Source: Dipteronia dyeriana
Lineage: Eukaryota > Streptophyta > Magnoliopsida > Sapindales > Sapindaceae
Assembly: GCA_032871835.1 (NCBI GenBank)
Contig: CM065295.1
Coordinates: 85,615,819 to 85,679,818, forward strand
DNA length: 64,000 nt
Reading direction: 5' to 3'
Below are positions 1 through 9,038 of this stretch, piece by piece; position 1 is the first letter of the stretch; each line of letters opens with the position of its first letter. A program made the position numbers and the translations under genes. Below the pieces are notes generated by a model, which was not told where the DNA came from, ran no database searches, and saw nothing but the letters and a program-made list of their open reading frames with translations.

Positions 1-402
1 TGGAACGAAGGTTGGTAAGGTCTAACACAATGAAGGTGATTCGATTATGGATACATAAGAAACACCCTCAAAGTCATGGCCTCCGCTTCGTACTCTCATA
101 TGAATACCAAGCTCTTTGGAGCAAATAACAGCGGCTTGAACATGGGATTCACTCAAAGGAGTGAAGATCAACTCAGGCTTCGGCACCGAAGGCTCTGTGA
201 ACCTGGGGATTTGAGCTCTAGACTCAAGGACCGAGGTAAATGAAGAATTGTTTGGGGTGTAAATTGTGGAGAGAGGAACGGAATGTTGAGAGAGACATCG
301 GATCAATGAGGTTTGTTGAATCGGATATGAAGTTGTCAATGAAGCTGATAACAAAAACAATATTGAAAGAATGTACATACTTGGAGAAATAATGGAATTC
401 AT
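1..402 (-). pseudogene. BBE-like FAD oxidase, copy A (5' part, frameshifted, runs off left edge)
   Basis: This is the N-terminal part of a second BBE-like gene, almost identical to the intact gene at 36721-38295; I count about five substitutions over roughly 440 bases. The ATG is at 400-402. The signal peptide and the start of the FAD-binding domain are present, including the SGGHD segment whose His carries FAD (here SGGHDFEG instead of SGGHDLEG). Against the intact copy one A is missing at about 33-34 (AATGAAGG versus AATGAAAGG). The frame shifts after IIESP and ends at a stop near 19-21, before the CPTVG flavin-cysteine motif. Unless that base is a sequencing error, this copy cannot make an active enzyme. 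The rest of the gene lies left of the window. Confidence 0.88.
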
Positions 403-513
403 TTTCCAAGTGTGTTTGCTTATGGGTTTTGTCTTCAACAATCTTATATTTATAGGTATAACACTAAATTTCCTGGTCGAATTTTCCAGACGAATAAAAA
501 CAATTTAATAATA
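403..513 (-). promoter_or_regulatory. Proximal promoter of BBE-like copy A, cut by MULE-A
   Basis: Read on the minus strand, a TATA box (TATAAATATA, 445-454) lies about 43 bases upstream of the ATG, as in the intact copy. This stretch is nearly identical to 38296-38401 (one visible substitution). Homology stops at TTAATAATA (505-513), the 9-bp target duplication of MULE-A, so everything upstream of about -105 has been moved 6 kb away. Confidence 0.7.
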
Positions 514-591
514 GTGGGCTTTTATTAAAGAGCCATTAAATTAAGGCTTTATTCAAGAATATTCATGTTCAGTAAGTTGATTGTTTTTATC

Positions 592-1800
592 TAAGAGAAT
601 ACTTTCTGGACATTATTACCCTCAGAGGAAAATGACATGTCATCTTTTTATTTCATTTACAAAATTGAAAAGAAAATGATTAAATTAATAAATTGTGAAA
701 GTAAAAGTGTAAAATCGAAAAAAAAAATGGTTGTTTTTACTAAAAGATAGAAAGACGATCATTTGAGAGAAAAAACTATTGAAGGCGATGATGATTGATT
801 TCCGGTAAAGAAGAAGGTCGTCGAAGACGAAGAACTACTGAAGGCGAAGACGATGCTTGAAGAAGACGAAGCTTTGTTTTCCTTTTGAAGACAAAACTTT
901 CGTCAAAAATCGACGAAGGTATGTTCTTGGATCCAAAATTTGATTTTGAATCTGTTTGGGTTTTGTCGTTTGATTAAGGAAGTTAGGTTTTCTAGAGATG
1001 ATTTTGCTTTCCTGATTTGAATTACGGTTGTGTGTATTCTAATGGGTGTTAATTTAATTTGTCTTGAGTTGTTAATTTGTTCTAATGATTTGATTTTGCT
1101 TGCCAGATTTTTGTTCAAGGAATTGCTCTTTCAGTTTCAAGTAAATCATAAATTTCTTCAGAAAAAATTTCAACAGTTTATGGAAATCTATTGACAACCT
1201 TTAGAGATACTAGTTGGAAAATTTGGATTTAGAGTTGTTTGTGTTTGATCAGTTATAGCAATAGTTGGAATTCAAGCTGAGTTAATGTGGTCAATCAGTT
1301 GAAATTTTACGAAACTTTGGCTGGATGAGACCTTTATTGAATATTTATCCAGACCTTGTAGAAATGAAAATTTAGGGACAAGTTGAGACTTGCATTCAAT
1401 GGCCATGTTTGATTGTTCAAAGACATGGAATGAAGAAATTTATACATAACAACAGTCGAAACATGCAAATTGTTTCCACGTTTTTGAACTTTAAGTTGTT
1501 AATAATAGGTTTCACATTATCTATATTGCTTTCTTTGTGTATCAAAATATTCGTAATTTCATAACTAGTTGCATTGAGAAGCCTTATCTAGGACTGCACT
1601 TTTACACACATAGCGATATAATCATATCATTATCAAGAATTCTAGATGCATATATAGGATTAGAGCATATGAAACACTGATATGTTTATCAATGTACATT
1701 TATGTGTTCCTGATAGGTGAGAGCAATTGCATATTGTTCGAATTATTGACATGAAATTTAACTGTCAACTGTATTCTATATAAACTAATTAACATCCACA
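592..1800. other. MULE-A left noncoding region
   Basis: About 1.2 kb between the left inverted repeat and the first internal repeats. The stretch 785-905 is rich in GAAGACGA-like motifs (GAAGACGATG, GAAGAAGACGAAG). I see no convincing coding sequence on either strand; the short ORF on the minus strand at 903-1118 is low-complexity and has no family signature. Confidence 0.5.
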
Positions 1801-1806
1801 AATGTA

Positions 1807-2010
1807 TTATGTATTTTTGTTGTTTTGGGTTTGGTTATTACGTTGGTGTTGTTTTTGTTTATTTGGTTTTGTCCCATGTTTTTGGCTGGTCTGTTGTGCT
1901 TGCATCTGCTTATGTTTTTGTTGTTTTGGGTTTGGTTATTACGTTGGTGTTGTTTTGGTTCCTTTGGTATTGCTTCCCCCCTTGTTGTTGTTGTTGTTGC
2001 TGCTGCTGTT
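1807..2010. repeat. About 105-bp tandem duplication followed by a TTG-rich run
   Basis: The segment starting at 1808 (TTTTTGTTGTTTTGGGTTTG) is repeated from about 1913 with few changes, giving two copies roughly 105 bp apart. A (TTG)n/(CTG)n run follows at 1983-2020. Overlapping hydrophobic ORFs here simply read through the repeat and are not credible proteins. Confidence 0.75.
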
Positions 2011-2060
2011 GCTCTGTTTGTTGATGAATATAGTTGCTTTTCAAAACAAAATTAACATAT

Positions 2061-2204
2061 ATTACGTCTTGTAACATATTTTGGATTACATCATGTAATA
2101 TATGTTATATTACATTGTGTAATGTATATTTTATTACATCATGTATTGTAGTGTATATTACATCGTGTGTTGTATTGTATATTATATCGTGTAAACATTC
2201 CGGG
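2061..2204. repeat. MULE-A array 1: six 24-bp units with palindromic core
   Basis: Units start at 2061, 2085, 2109, 2133, 2157 and 2181, exactly 24 bp apart. Each starts with a 15-bp near-perfect palindrome, consensus ATTACATCRTGTAAT, followed by a 9-bp AT-rich spacer. The best unit is at 2085-2099 (ATTACATCATGTAAT). The same core and phase recur at 3638-3943 and 5903-6004 in this element. Confidence 0.88.
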
Positions 2205-2487
2205 AATAGTTTTTAACAGAGTATAGCAAACTGTTTGAATGCAGATGGTTAGTACTGAATAAGAAGATTTGCATCAGTATTTGGTATACCCAAGGGATAC
2301 GTGGTCATATAACATAACGATAAACACTCACTGCAAACATAATTTCATACGTCAAATTGAAAGTGTGTTGGACGGTTGAGGTGAGTTGGACAAGTTCAGG
2401 GGTTATTTCTAAGCCCAGCAAATTCCCAATTTGTTTTTAAGACAAATCACACCTTTTGGTGTTAGCACAAACGAAATGTGATTTGCT

Positions 2488-3449
2488 TTGGAGAAGACTA
2501 AGTTTAGGCTTGATGCTAGAGAGTTTTGTTTGCGCACCGGTCTAAAGTTTGGTGAGCTAATAGATATATTTTCAAGGGAATATGAGGATGTTACAGATGG
2601 TATTCACTTCAGATATTTTGGTGGATCGTGTTTGTTGGTGGACAAGCTTATCGATATGTTTTTGACGAAGTCGTTTCAACGCATAGGTGATGCTTTAAAG
2701 ATGACCCTAGTGTTGTTTGTAAACTATATTCTTTTCGGTGTAGATGAAAGGACTCAAGTTTCATATTGGTTGATGACATTGGCTGAGGACACAAATGGCT
2801 TTAATAAGTTTGCATGAGGCCACTATGTTTTCAAGATGACACTACATTACATCTGTCAATGATTCTGGATGCCTAATCCGATAGGTTCTACATGTTTATA
2901 CAACCTTTATGGTTTTGTTTGGGGTGTTCAGGTATCATTGAAATTTAACAATGCTCTATTTATAGCGATTTTTTCCATGTTTAATTTGTTAATTTTTTTT
3001 TCTTGTTTGGATGTTTTGGGCAATGGAGGCCATCCCAGTGATGCGCCATAAGTTGGGTCATTACTTAGGGTCCGATTATCCAATTTTTAAAAAAATTTAT
3101 TTCATCACAAAGGCGTCAAAAATGCATGAAAGTTAGTTAGAGATGGAGTTAGAAGGAAAGGTGAATTTACATAATTCCTTTCTTTATTGTTTTACATTTC
3201 TTATATTTATTTTGTATGTTACTGACTTTTGACTTTTTTTAATAACTTACTGGCTGATAAGAGCTCACTCCTACAAAACGTAAATCACAACAAGGTGACA
3301 GAACCAATTGTGGCATTTTCATGCTCCAAGGAATCGAGAACATAATGCGGAACAATGACCAGCATTGGAATTGGAATAAGGACACCGTTCCTAGGTTGAG
3401 GAAAGATATAGCTTTTAAAATATTTGGGTGTTTAATAGAGGAAGATTAG
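2488..3449 (+). pseudogene. DUF1985 / Ulp1-type (C48) peptidase gene, broken
   Basis: The stretch 2488-2817 reads as a DUF1985-type domain: an EFCLRTGLKFGEL block, an RYFGG block, then VNYILFGVD and YWLMTLAEDTNGFNKFA. A TGA follows where the family has Trp (…FA-stop-GHYVF), and the frame continues with YNLYGFVWGVQ at about 2895-2934. After a noncoding gap (possible intron) the segment WAMEAIPVMRHKLG follows at about 3020. At 3261-3449 an open stretch contains QQGDRTNCGIFMLQGIEN, the Gln and catalytic Cys region of Ulp1-like C48 peptidases, and ends with TAG at 3447-3449. The catalytic His/Asp part between these pieces is missing. DUF1985 joined to Ulp1-like peptidase is a known architecture of plant MULE-borne genes. 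In its present state it should not give a full protein. Confidence 0.75.
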
Positions 3450-3637
3450 GTTAACTATTTGGATATTGAAATATTTTGTTTAGAAATTGTTTTTGATGAT
3501 TATTTATGAAACTTTGGAAGATTAGATTGACTATTGTGTGGCTTTTGATAAATGTTTATAGACTTAGTCTACTTCATGAATTGTAGCATGAATGGTTAAT
3601 TGATAAATATTTATGAAATTGTTGTGTGGCTTTGACC

Positions 3638-3943
3638 GTGGAATGTTTCATAAATTTCACATTGTAATGTTTTGTATACTTGGTACTTGGTACCTGTTAT
3701 CAAAATAATTTTTTTGGACTTGTGAAACTGTAGCGTATTAGATTGGTGTAAATATCTATAGACTTAGTCTACTTGATGGTATGAATGGTTCATTCTGATT
3801 ATATACTTGATGGTGGCATGCATGGTTTTCCATTGTTGAGAATAATCGTGTAATGTTTTATAAATTACACCGTGTAATGATTTCTAAATTTCACCGTGTA
3901 ATGGTTTTTGAATTTTACCTTGTAATATTTTCTATACCTGGTA
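3638..3943. repeat. MULE-A array 2: 24-bp units in two groups
   Basis: Group 2a has units starting at 3638 and 3662. Group 2b has units at 3848, 3872, 3896 and 3920. All are 24 bp apart and share GTGTAATG followed by AT-rich spacer and TTACACC. The palindromic core ATTACACCGTGTAAT is complete at 3864-3878 and matches array 1. The sequence between the groups is related degenerate DNA (for example GGTACTTGGTACC near 3680). Confidence 0.82.
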
Positions 3944-4129
3944 CCTGTTATATAAAATAAAAAATTTGAACTTACTGTCACAATGTATTTGGTACATGGT
4001 ACAAGAATTCACAGTAATAAATATATTGAAGTTCAAATGCATGATCTGAAATCATAAATATTTAAGTTCAGCTACAAGTTTTGAAATCAACAAGTAGAAA
4101 ATGTTTAAACACCAGTAACATCTTCATCA

Positions 4130-4371
4130 TGCCACGAATCTCTTGTGCTAGTATGTTCGTTTGTTATGGCCTTGACCCCCACAACCACCACATTTACATT
4201 GTTTATGTGTTTGAGTAGGTTGAGTCTCGAACGTATTTGATGCTATGAATTCGAGGGAAGTTGGACAATTTTATCTATTATGGACAGCATGTTTGCACCA
4301 TGAACATGTTATGGATTTCTTTCCACGATACTCGCCGGTTGATGGAAACCTACACTTATTTGGTCTGACAA
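4130..4371 (-). pseudogene. C-terminal zinc-knuckle tail of a MULE transposase
   Basis: Read on the minus strand, this stretch gives CSWCKHAVHN near 4300 and then CKCGGCGGQGHNKRTY near 4160-4205. The second is the Cys-rich C-x2-C-x4-H tail with GHNxxT typical of MuDR-type transposase C-termini; compare CSICHSVGHNKHTC in MULE-B. There are in-frame stops, for example between HNR and NCP. It lies downstream, in minus-strand order, of the N-terminal fragment at 5598-5852; the DDE core and SWIM domain that should lie between are absent. A hAT element (4380-4973) is inserted just upstream. Confidence 0.6.
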
Positions 4372-4379
4372 CCTACGAT

Positions 4380-4973
4380 TAGGGATGGCAATTTGATCCG
4401 CACCAGCCCAAATCCGACCCTATAGGGTCGGGTGTGGATGGTGAATTTACGACCCGCATACCCACAAACCCGTTTAATAAAAAACCTGGTGGGTTCGAGG
4501 GCGGATGCGGGTTGAAAAAATGAACCCGCGGGTTGGACCTGCCAACCCGCATAAATAAAATACTTGTATATAAACATACATAGACATTTGAATTATTTTT
4601 GGTTGTTTCATTTTTATGGTTATTATTATTTTGTAATGTATCAAGTAAGGAATTACAGATGAAAATTTAATTCAATTAAGTATCAAATAGGTGATTACAT
4701 GTGAAAATTTACAAATGACAAATCGCGGATTCACGGGTTCGTGAGTTGCTAGTTTGTGGGTATCCCACGGGTGAAGCATCCACCAGTGAACCCGCATTGT
4801 TTCACGTGTTCGCGGGTGAGGGAATGGGTGCAACCATAAAACGCAGGTTCAAACCCGCCCGTAAACTCGCTTACATACACCGGTTCGAGGGCGAGCATGA
4901 GTGAGGAAAATTTTTACGGATGAGGGTTTGGATTTTACAAAACTCACCTGAACCCGACCCGCTGTCATCTCTA
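4380..4973. mobile_element. Non-autonomous hAT-type element
   Basis: A 594-bp insertion with inverted ends TAGGGATGGCA (left) and the complement of TGTCATCTCTA (right). It is flanked by perfect 8-bp target duplications CCTACGAT (4372-4379 and 4974-4981), the hAT hallmark. The interior is richer in ACCCG/CGGGT repeats than its surroundings and has no transposase. It sits inside the degenerate transposase of MULE-A, so it is younger than that element. The ORF across 4356-4577 reads through the inverted end and is not a gene. Confidence 0.9.
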
Positions 4974-4981
4974 CCTACGAT

Positions 4982-5852
4982 ATCTATAGAGGAGCATTCA
5001 CAAATATTGAGCTGATTTCCATTATCTACAAAGGTTCAAATTCAGATGTAGTGACACCTACTTCGTTTTTAGTTCCAAAGTCTTCGGATGCATCACTAAT
5101 TGTGTATGGTGGATCACTAACAACTGACATTTTTTACTTGCTAGATGACAGTATTTTTAGGTGATGTTTTCCATCTAAAACTGATGGATTTGATCCACAC
5201 ATTGTGTTGCTATAACAAACAGGTCTAAATTGAGAAGTCAATTGTGCAATAAAGCTTTGTTATGTATGTAGTTGAGATGGTTGGCCATATGTTCTGAAAT
5301 AAGGTTGAGCATATGGTTGTTGAATAGATTGGGATTATGGTTGTTGAAAAGGTTGAGAATATTAAAGTGCAAACGGTTGAGAAAAATGTGGGAACCCTTA
5401 TTGGAGAACACTTTTTAGGGGAATATTTTGATTTGCAATTATGTGTCATTATGCATGCTATCATCAACCCTCTCATACCTTCCAACAGCTGTTACATATA
5501 CTTCTGGAATAAGTCTCTCTTCAGACGTCAAAAATTCGGTGTCATTCTGCATGCTACCACAAGCCCTCTCATAACTTCCAACAGTTGTTACATATATTTA
5601 TGGAATAAGTCTCTCTTCAGACATCAAAAATGCCACATCTCTGTCATTTTTTATTCTTGGTATGGTACGTCTCTCACTAGTAGTCATAACAGCCTTTAAT
5701 TCAATGTTGGAAGTAAATGAATCAATTCTAACAATATCTTCAACTATATTCAGTAACCCATGATCTGTCAAATCACAATAAACAAATACCATTTCTGAAT
5801 CACCACCCTTACAATTCTCACCAAACCACGGGTCACCGTATGATATAAGCAA
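4982..5852 (-). pseudogene. N-terminal fragment of MULE-A transposase
   Basis: The minus-strand ORF at 5598-5852 contains RIKNDRDVAFLMSEERLIP, resembling the N-terminal region of MuDR-type transposases (IxNDxDV…) that precedes the DNA-binding domain. The reading continues degenerately towards 5000. Together with the zinc-knuckle tail at 4130-4371 it outlines a minus-strand transposase gene convergent with the DUF1985/Ulp1 gene. Only about 1.1 kb remains once the hAT insertion is removed, too short for a full transposase, so the centre has been deleted. The N-terminal assignment rests on short similarity. Confidence 0.5.
5446..5636. repeat. About 90-bp tandem duplication in MULE-A transposase remnant
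   Basis: The segment CATTATGCATGCTATCATCA…AAGTCTCTCTTCAGACGTCAAAAA is followed by a second copy, CATTCTGCATGCTACCACAA…AAGTCTCTCTTCAGACATCAAAAA. The offset is about 91 bp and the copies differ at several sites. It lies inside minus-strand coding remnants, so the transposase carries an internal duplication. Confidence 0.75.
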
Positions 5853-5902
5853 TCACAACTCTTTCATTACTCTGCACAAACAGCAGGCCAAAACAATATA
5901 TT

Positions 5903-6004
5903 ATTACACAACTTAATATATATTTCATTACACGAAGACATGTTAATATCATTATACGATTAAATATACACATCTTTACACGATAAAGATTTACATCGTC
6001 CAAT
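5903..6004. repeat. MULE-A array 3: 24-bp units in the right subterminal region
   Basis: Half-sites ATTACAC (5903 and 5927), ATTATAC (5951) and TTTACAC (5975) are again spaced exactly 24 bp. A further TTTACATCG follows at 5990 out of phase. This is the same motif as arrays 1 and 2, more degenerate, placed near the right end of the element. Confidence 0.75.
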
Positions 6005-6416
6005 GATTCTAGGTAAACAAAAATAGGGTTTATAACACATTCAAAATCGATTTCACATTCGTCCCAATTACTAGAAAAAATAGCATATGTTCATAGAAGA
6101 GATTCAAAACAAAAACAAAAGCACCATACCTTCAATTAAAAAACAATTACGGTGAAGATGTGACACGACTGATTTTTGGACAATGTGGATCTGCAATTAT
6201 TTTTTGTACTATAGAGAGAGAAAGTTTGGGCAGAGAGATTGAATGTTATTGAAGAGAGACCGATGTTGATGAAAGAGAATGAAAGAGAAACATATTATTA
6301 ACTGTGTTTGAGAGATATTTTCTCATTAATTTGAAATATTTTCTCATTAAATTGAAAATATCTTTTTTAATAAATTCTAAAGTAAGAGTATTTTTGTGAA
6401 GTCACCTATAATAGTG
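6005..6416. other. MULE-A right subterminal noncoding DNA
   Basis: Sequence between array 3 and the right inverted repeat. It includes GAGAGA-rich stretches (6200-6300) and AT-rich DNA. I see no coding sequence and no further ordered repeats. Confidence 0.45.
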
Positions 6417-6504
6417 GATAAAAACAATCAACTTATTGAAAGTGAATAGTTTTGAATTTAAGGTTAATTTAAAGGTTGTTTAATGGAATTCCCTCTTAAT
6501 AATA

Positions 6505-6585
6505 TTATGATGCATATAACTTTTAGCCACCTTAACTGACCTATCTTGATTTTTATATATATAAAGAAAAAAAAAGAGGGGAGAT
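6505..6585. other. Block A segment (paralogous to 38402-38474)
   Basis: TTTTAGCCACCTTAACTGAC near 6521 aligns with TTTTAGCCACCTTAACCGAC near 38409, and the match continues to GGGGAGATTGGAAATG versus GGGGAGAGATCGAAAATG. This short piece is promoter-distal DNA of BBE-like copy A, stranded between MULE-A and the LINE. It is clearly more diverged from block B than the coding part is. Confidence 0.85.
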
Positions 6586-7066
6586 TGGAAATGTTTTTTT
6601 TAACGGTTTATTTTATTGATGAGAAGAAACACGCCCCCAGAGGGCAAAGAAAAGACGAATATGCCAAAAAACAGCAGACCAACCAGCCAAGATGAAACAA
6701 ACAAAATATGCCAGCCAGACACTAATTAGAACCAAAATGATCAGAGACCTAAATAGCAGAGAAAAACAGACAAACCCGATCAAGGGGTACTCAGATCAAA
6801 ACACCGAGCAAATCACTCCAAACAATCTAGTCCCCACCATTGCCAGAACCACCCTTTGCAAGATTATCCGCAAACGAGTTCGATTCCCTTGACTTGTAAC
6901 AAATAGACAAACCATCCAAGAGCCTCAATAAACTTTTGATATCGTAAATCAAATTAACATGCTTGAAATTGCCAAAATCATTACCATTAACCCAAGAAAC
7001 AGTCGATTGCGAATCACTTATTATGGTAATGACTCTGCCAACTAATCGAGAGTTAGAAGAAATTAA

Positions 7067-7287
7067 TTAGCAAGCTTTGTGAATGGCAAGGACTTCAGCG
7101 GTTACTGAGTCAACAACACTCACTCCTAGCAAAAATAAGCATAAAACCTTTCCATTAAAATCTCTAAGCACTCCACCAATATCGGCATTGTCCGGATTGC
7201 CTCTAGAAGACCCATCAACATTGAAACACAACTCGTCACCAACTAGCAAAACCCAAACCTCTTTCCTATTAACTCTAGAACCCGTAC
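7067..7287 (-). pseudogene. LINE RNase H domain, distal piece
   Basis: Read on the minus strand this gives ELCFNVDGSSRG, IGGVLRDFNGKVLC and TAEVLAIHKAC, the first acidic motif (VDGSS) and the Glu segment of the plant LINE RNase H domain. It joins the foreign LTR directly upstream. Its first 52 residues are repeated at 8437-8592 because of the 156-bp duplication around the inserted LTR. Confidence 0.8.
7132..7287. repeat. 156-bp direct repeat, left copy
   Basis: From AAAATAAGCATAAAACC to CTAGAACCCGTAC this matches 8437-8592 with few substitutions. The two copies abut the inserted LTR plus primer site exactly at both ends. They are far longer than the 5 bp an LTR integrase makes. Confidence 0.88.
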
Positions 7288-8436
7288 TGATTAACATTGA
7301 AAAGTGTATGTTTACTAAGAGATAATATCATCAATTTACACTTCCAATATGATTAATTTCCCAATTTAGACATAATTTTGTTCGTTCGCTTAAATAAATG
7401 TGTTGTGTAGTAATCAATGTTTTTTCCTTATATTTCAGAGGTAATTCGATCAATTTAGAATCATGGAGAAGTCAGATGACAAAACAAACACCGTTTTCAA
7501 GTTTAGAACGTCAAAAAACCTTAGGAAGACCACGAAGGGCATTTTCATAATTTTGACTATTCACTGTTCACAGTTGACTTACTGTTCACAGTTGACTTTC
7601 ACTGTTTACTCACGGATGCATTACTGTTCACTATTCACTTCACGGATGGGTTACTGTTCATTGATGATGTGGCAAAATCTGGATGTTCCATTCTAAATTC
7701 ATTCAATGGTCAATTTTCATTCGTATTTTGTATAAATAAGGGGCCTCTCCCCTCTAATTTTGATGTTCTGAATCTAAATCTGATGTTAGATTTATGAAAT
7801 TCTCTCTCTTTTATTCTCAAATTCTCAGTTTAAATAAAATAGCTATTTTCTAGTTAAATTATGTCTGACTAATTTTATATAGTTGTGGCAAAATGTGATA
7901 CTGTTGGTATGAAAAATATGATCCAATTATGGTAAGTTTATTATTTTTATGCTTTCTCCCCTCTTATCTTTGTGGAGTTTTTGACTCACTATAGACAGAC
8001 AGATATTGTCTAACACAATGAGTACTTTTATCCATATTTATCAGATAGTGGTTTATCCCCTCTGATCTTTGTGGAGTTTTGACTCATTGTAGACAGACAG
8101 ATATTGTCTAGCACAGTGAGTACTTTTACCCACATCTATTAGAGAGTGGTCAATGGAGTGGAATACCATCCCATTAATCTGGACTAAATATTAATAATTG
8201 GATCATATTCAAATTACCAACAGTGGATCTCTTAGCCCCAGTATTAATTTTAATTGATTTTCATTTTATAACAAGCTTAGTAATTAATCTAAATAATTAA
8301 TTCTACAAGGACAAGTGAACAACCTCCCTGTGGTTCGACCCGGTCTTACCGGTTAATTTATTACGTTGACACTCTTATACTTGAGAGTAGGAACACTTCT
8401 TTAAGACGTGTCAAGTTTTTGACGTCGTTGCCGGGG
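7288..8436 (+). mobile_element. Ty3/gypsy LTR plus primer-binding site, inserted in the LINE
   Basis: The insert starts with TG (TGATTAACATTG) at the edge of the left 156-bp repeat. The LTR body seems to end in TCA near 8411-8413. After a short spacer, TGACGTCGTTGCCGGGGA (8420-8437) matches the tRNA-Asp-type primer site TGGCGCCGTTGCCGGGGA used by many plant gypsy elements, with two changes. The LINE resumes immediately after it. The LTR contains two copies of a ~96-bp segment (about 7957-8050 and 8053-8150) and an ACTGTTCA-rich run at 7558-7650. There is no internal coding region, and no second LTR. Confidence 0.85.
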
Positions 8437-8592
8437 AAAATAAGCATAAAACCTTTCCATTAAAATCTCTAAGCACTCCACCAATATCGGTATTGCCCAG
8501 ATTGCCTCTAGAAGACCCGTCAACATTGAAACACAACTCATCACCAACTAGCGAAACCCAAACCTCTTTCCTATTAACTCTAGAACCCGTAC
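8437..8592. repeat. 156-bp direct repeat, right copy
   Basis: Right partner of 7132-7287. It begins at the last base of the primer-binding site (shared AAAA microhomology) and continues into the uninterrupted LINE. Confidence 0.88.
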
Positions 8593-9038
8593 CATCAACA
8601 CATCTTTCATTAAGATCCAACATCAACATAGTTAAATCACAAGTCGATCTAGGACCATAATTCTTGAACCAAAGAGCCACCCTAAACTTAATGGAATCTA
8701 AAGCCAAATCCAGACATGGTTGTAAACCCCGGAAGACCATATTATTCATGCTCTCCCATCCATGCTCTTTTTGTTGAAACCGATGGACACATGCCATACC
8801 ACTCTTTCAACCAATCCACCAAGCACGAATTCACACAGTAGATGACTCCCCACCAACCCATACAAATCCTATATAGCTCACTAGACCATGCGCAAGTAAG
8901 AAAAAAGTGGTTAACCGATTCTTCTTCAGCACCACACATAGGATGCTTAATATTGGCCAAATAATTCACACCAAACAACCTTATCACCTGACGAACCAAA
9001 ACCCTCCCTTTAAAAAGCTGCCAAGTGAAAACATCCAT
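8437..9038 (-). pseudogene. LINE zf-RVT domain and start of RNase H
   Basis: The minus-strand reading at 8742-9038 gives FTWQLFKGRVLVRQVI and then CGAEEESVNHFFLTC, the Cys/His pattern of the zf-RVT domain found between reverse transcriptase and RNase H in plant L1 elements. After a frameshift the linker leads into ELCFNVDGSSRGN at 8500-8540. The coding sequence is broken by frameshifts and stops. Confidence 0.82.

Larger units (their letters stand above)
514..6495. mobile_element. MULE-A: Mutator-like element with DUF1985/Ulp1 remnants
   Basis: Terminal inverted repeats of about 78 bp (514-591 and 6417-6495) start G[T/A]GGG and end at a shared inner segment (TTGATTGTTTTTATC). The element is flanked by perfect 9-bp direct repeats TTAATAATA (505-513 and 6496-6504), the target-site length expected of Mutator-like elements. 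The paralogous block B (around 38401) lacks it, which confirms the insertion. Inside are a broken plus-strand DUF1985/Ulp1 gene, minus-strand remnants of a MULE transposase without its DDE core, a nested hAT element and three clusters of a 24-bp repeat. It is non-autonomous now. Ulp1-carrying MULEs are an established plant group (Kaonashi/KI-MULE type); assignment to that group is inference. Confidence 0.9.

Noticed and set aside
1802..2216. Several overlapping hydrophobic ORFs
   Set aside because: They read through the 105-bp duplication, a TTG run and the 24-bp repeat in three frames. Periodic residues (ITSC every eight) come from the repeat unit itself.
4356..4577. Minus-strand ORF MFIYKYFIYAGWQVQPAG…
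   Set aside because: Lies in the hAT element and crosses its left end; composed of the ACCCG/CGGGT repeats.
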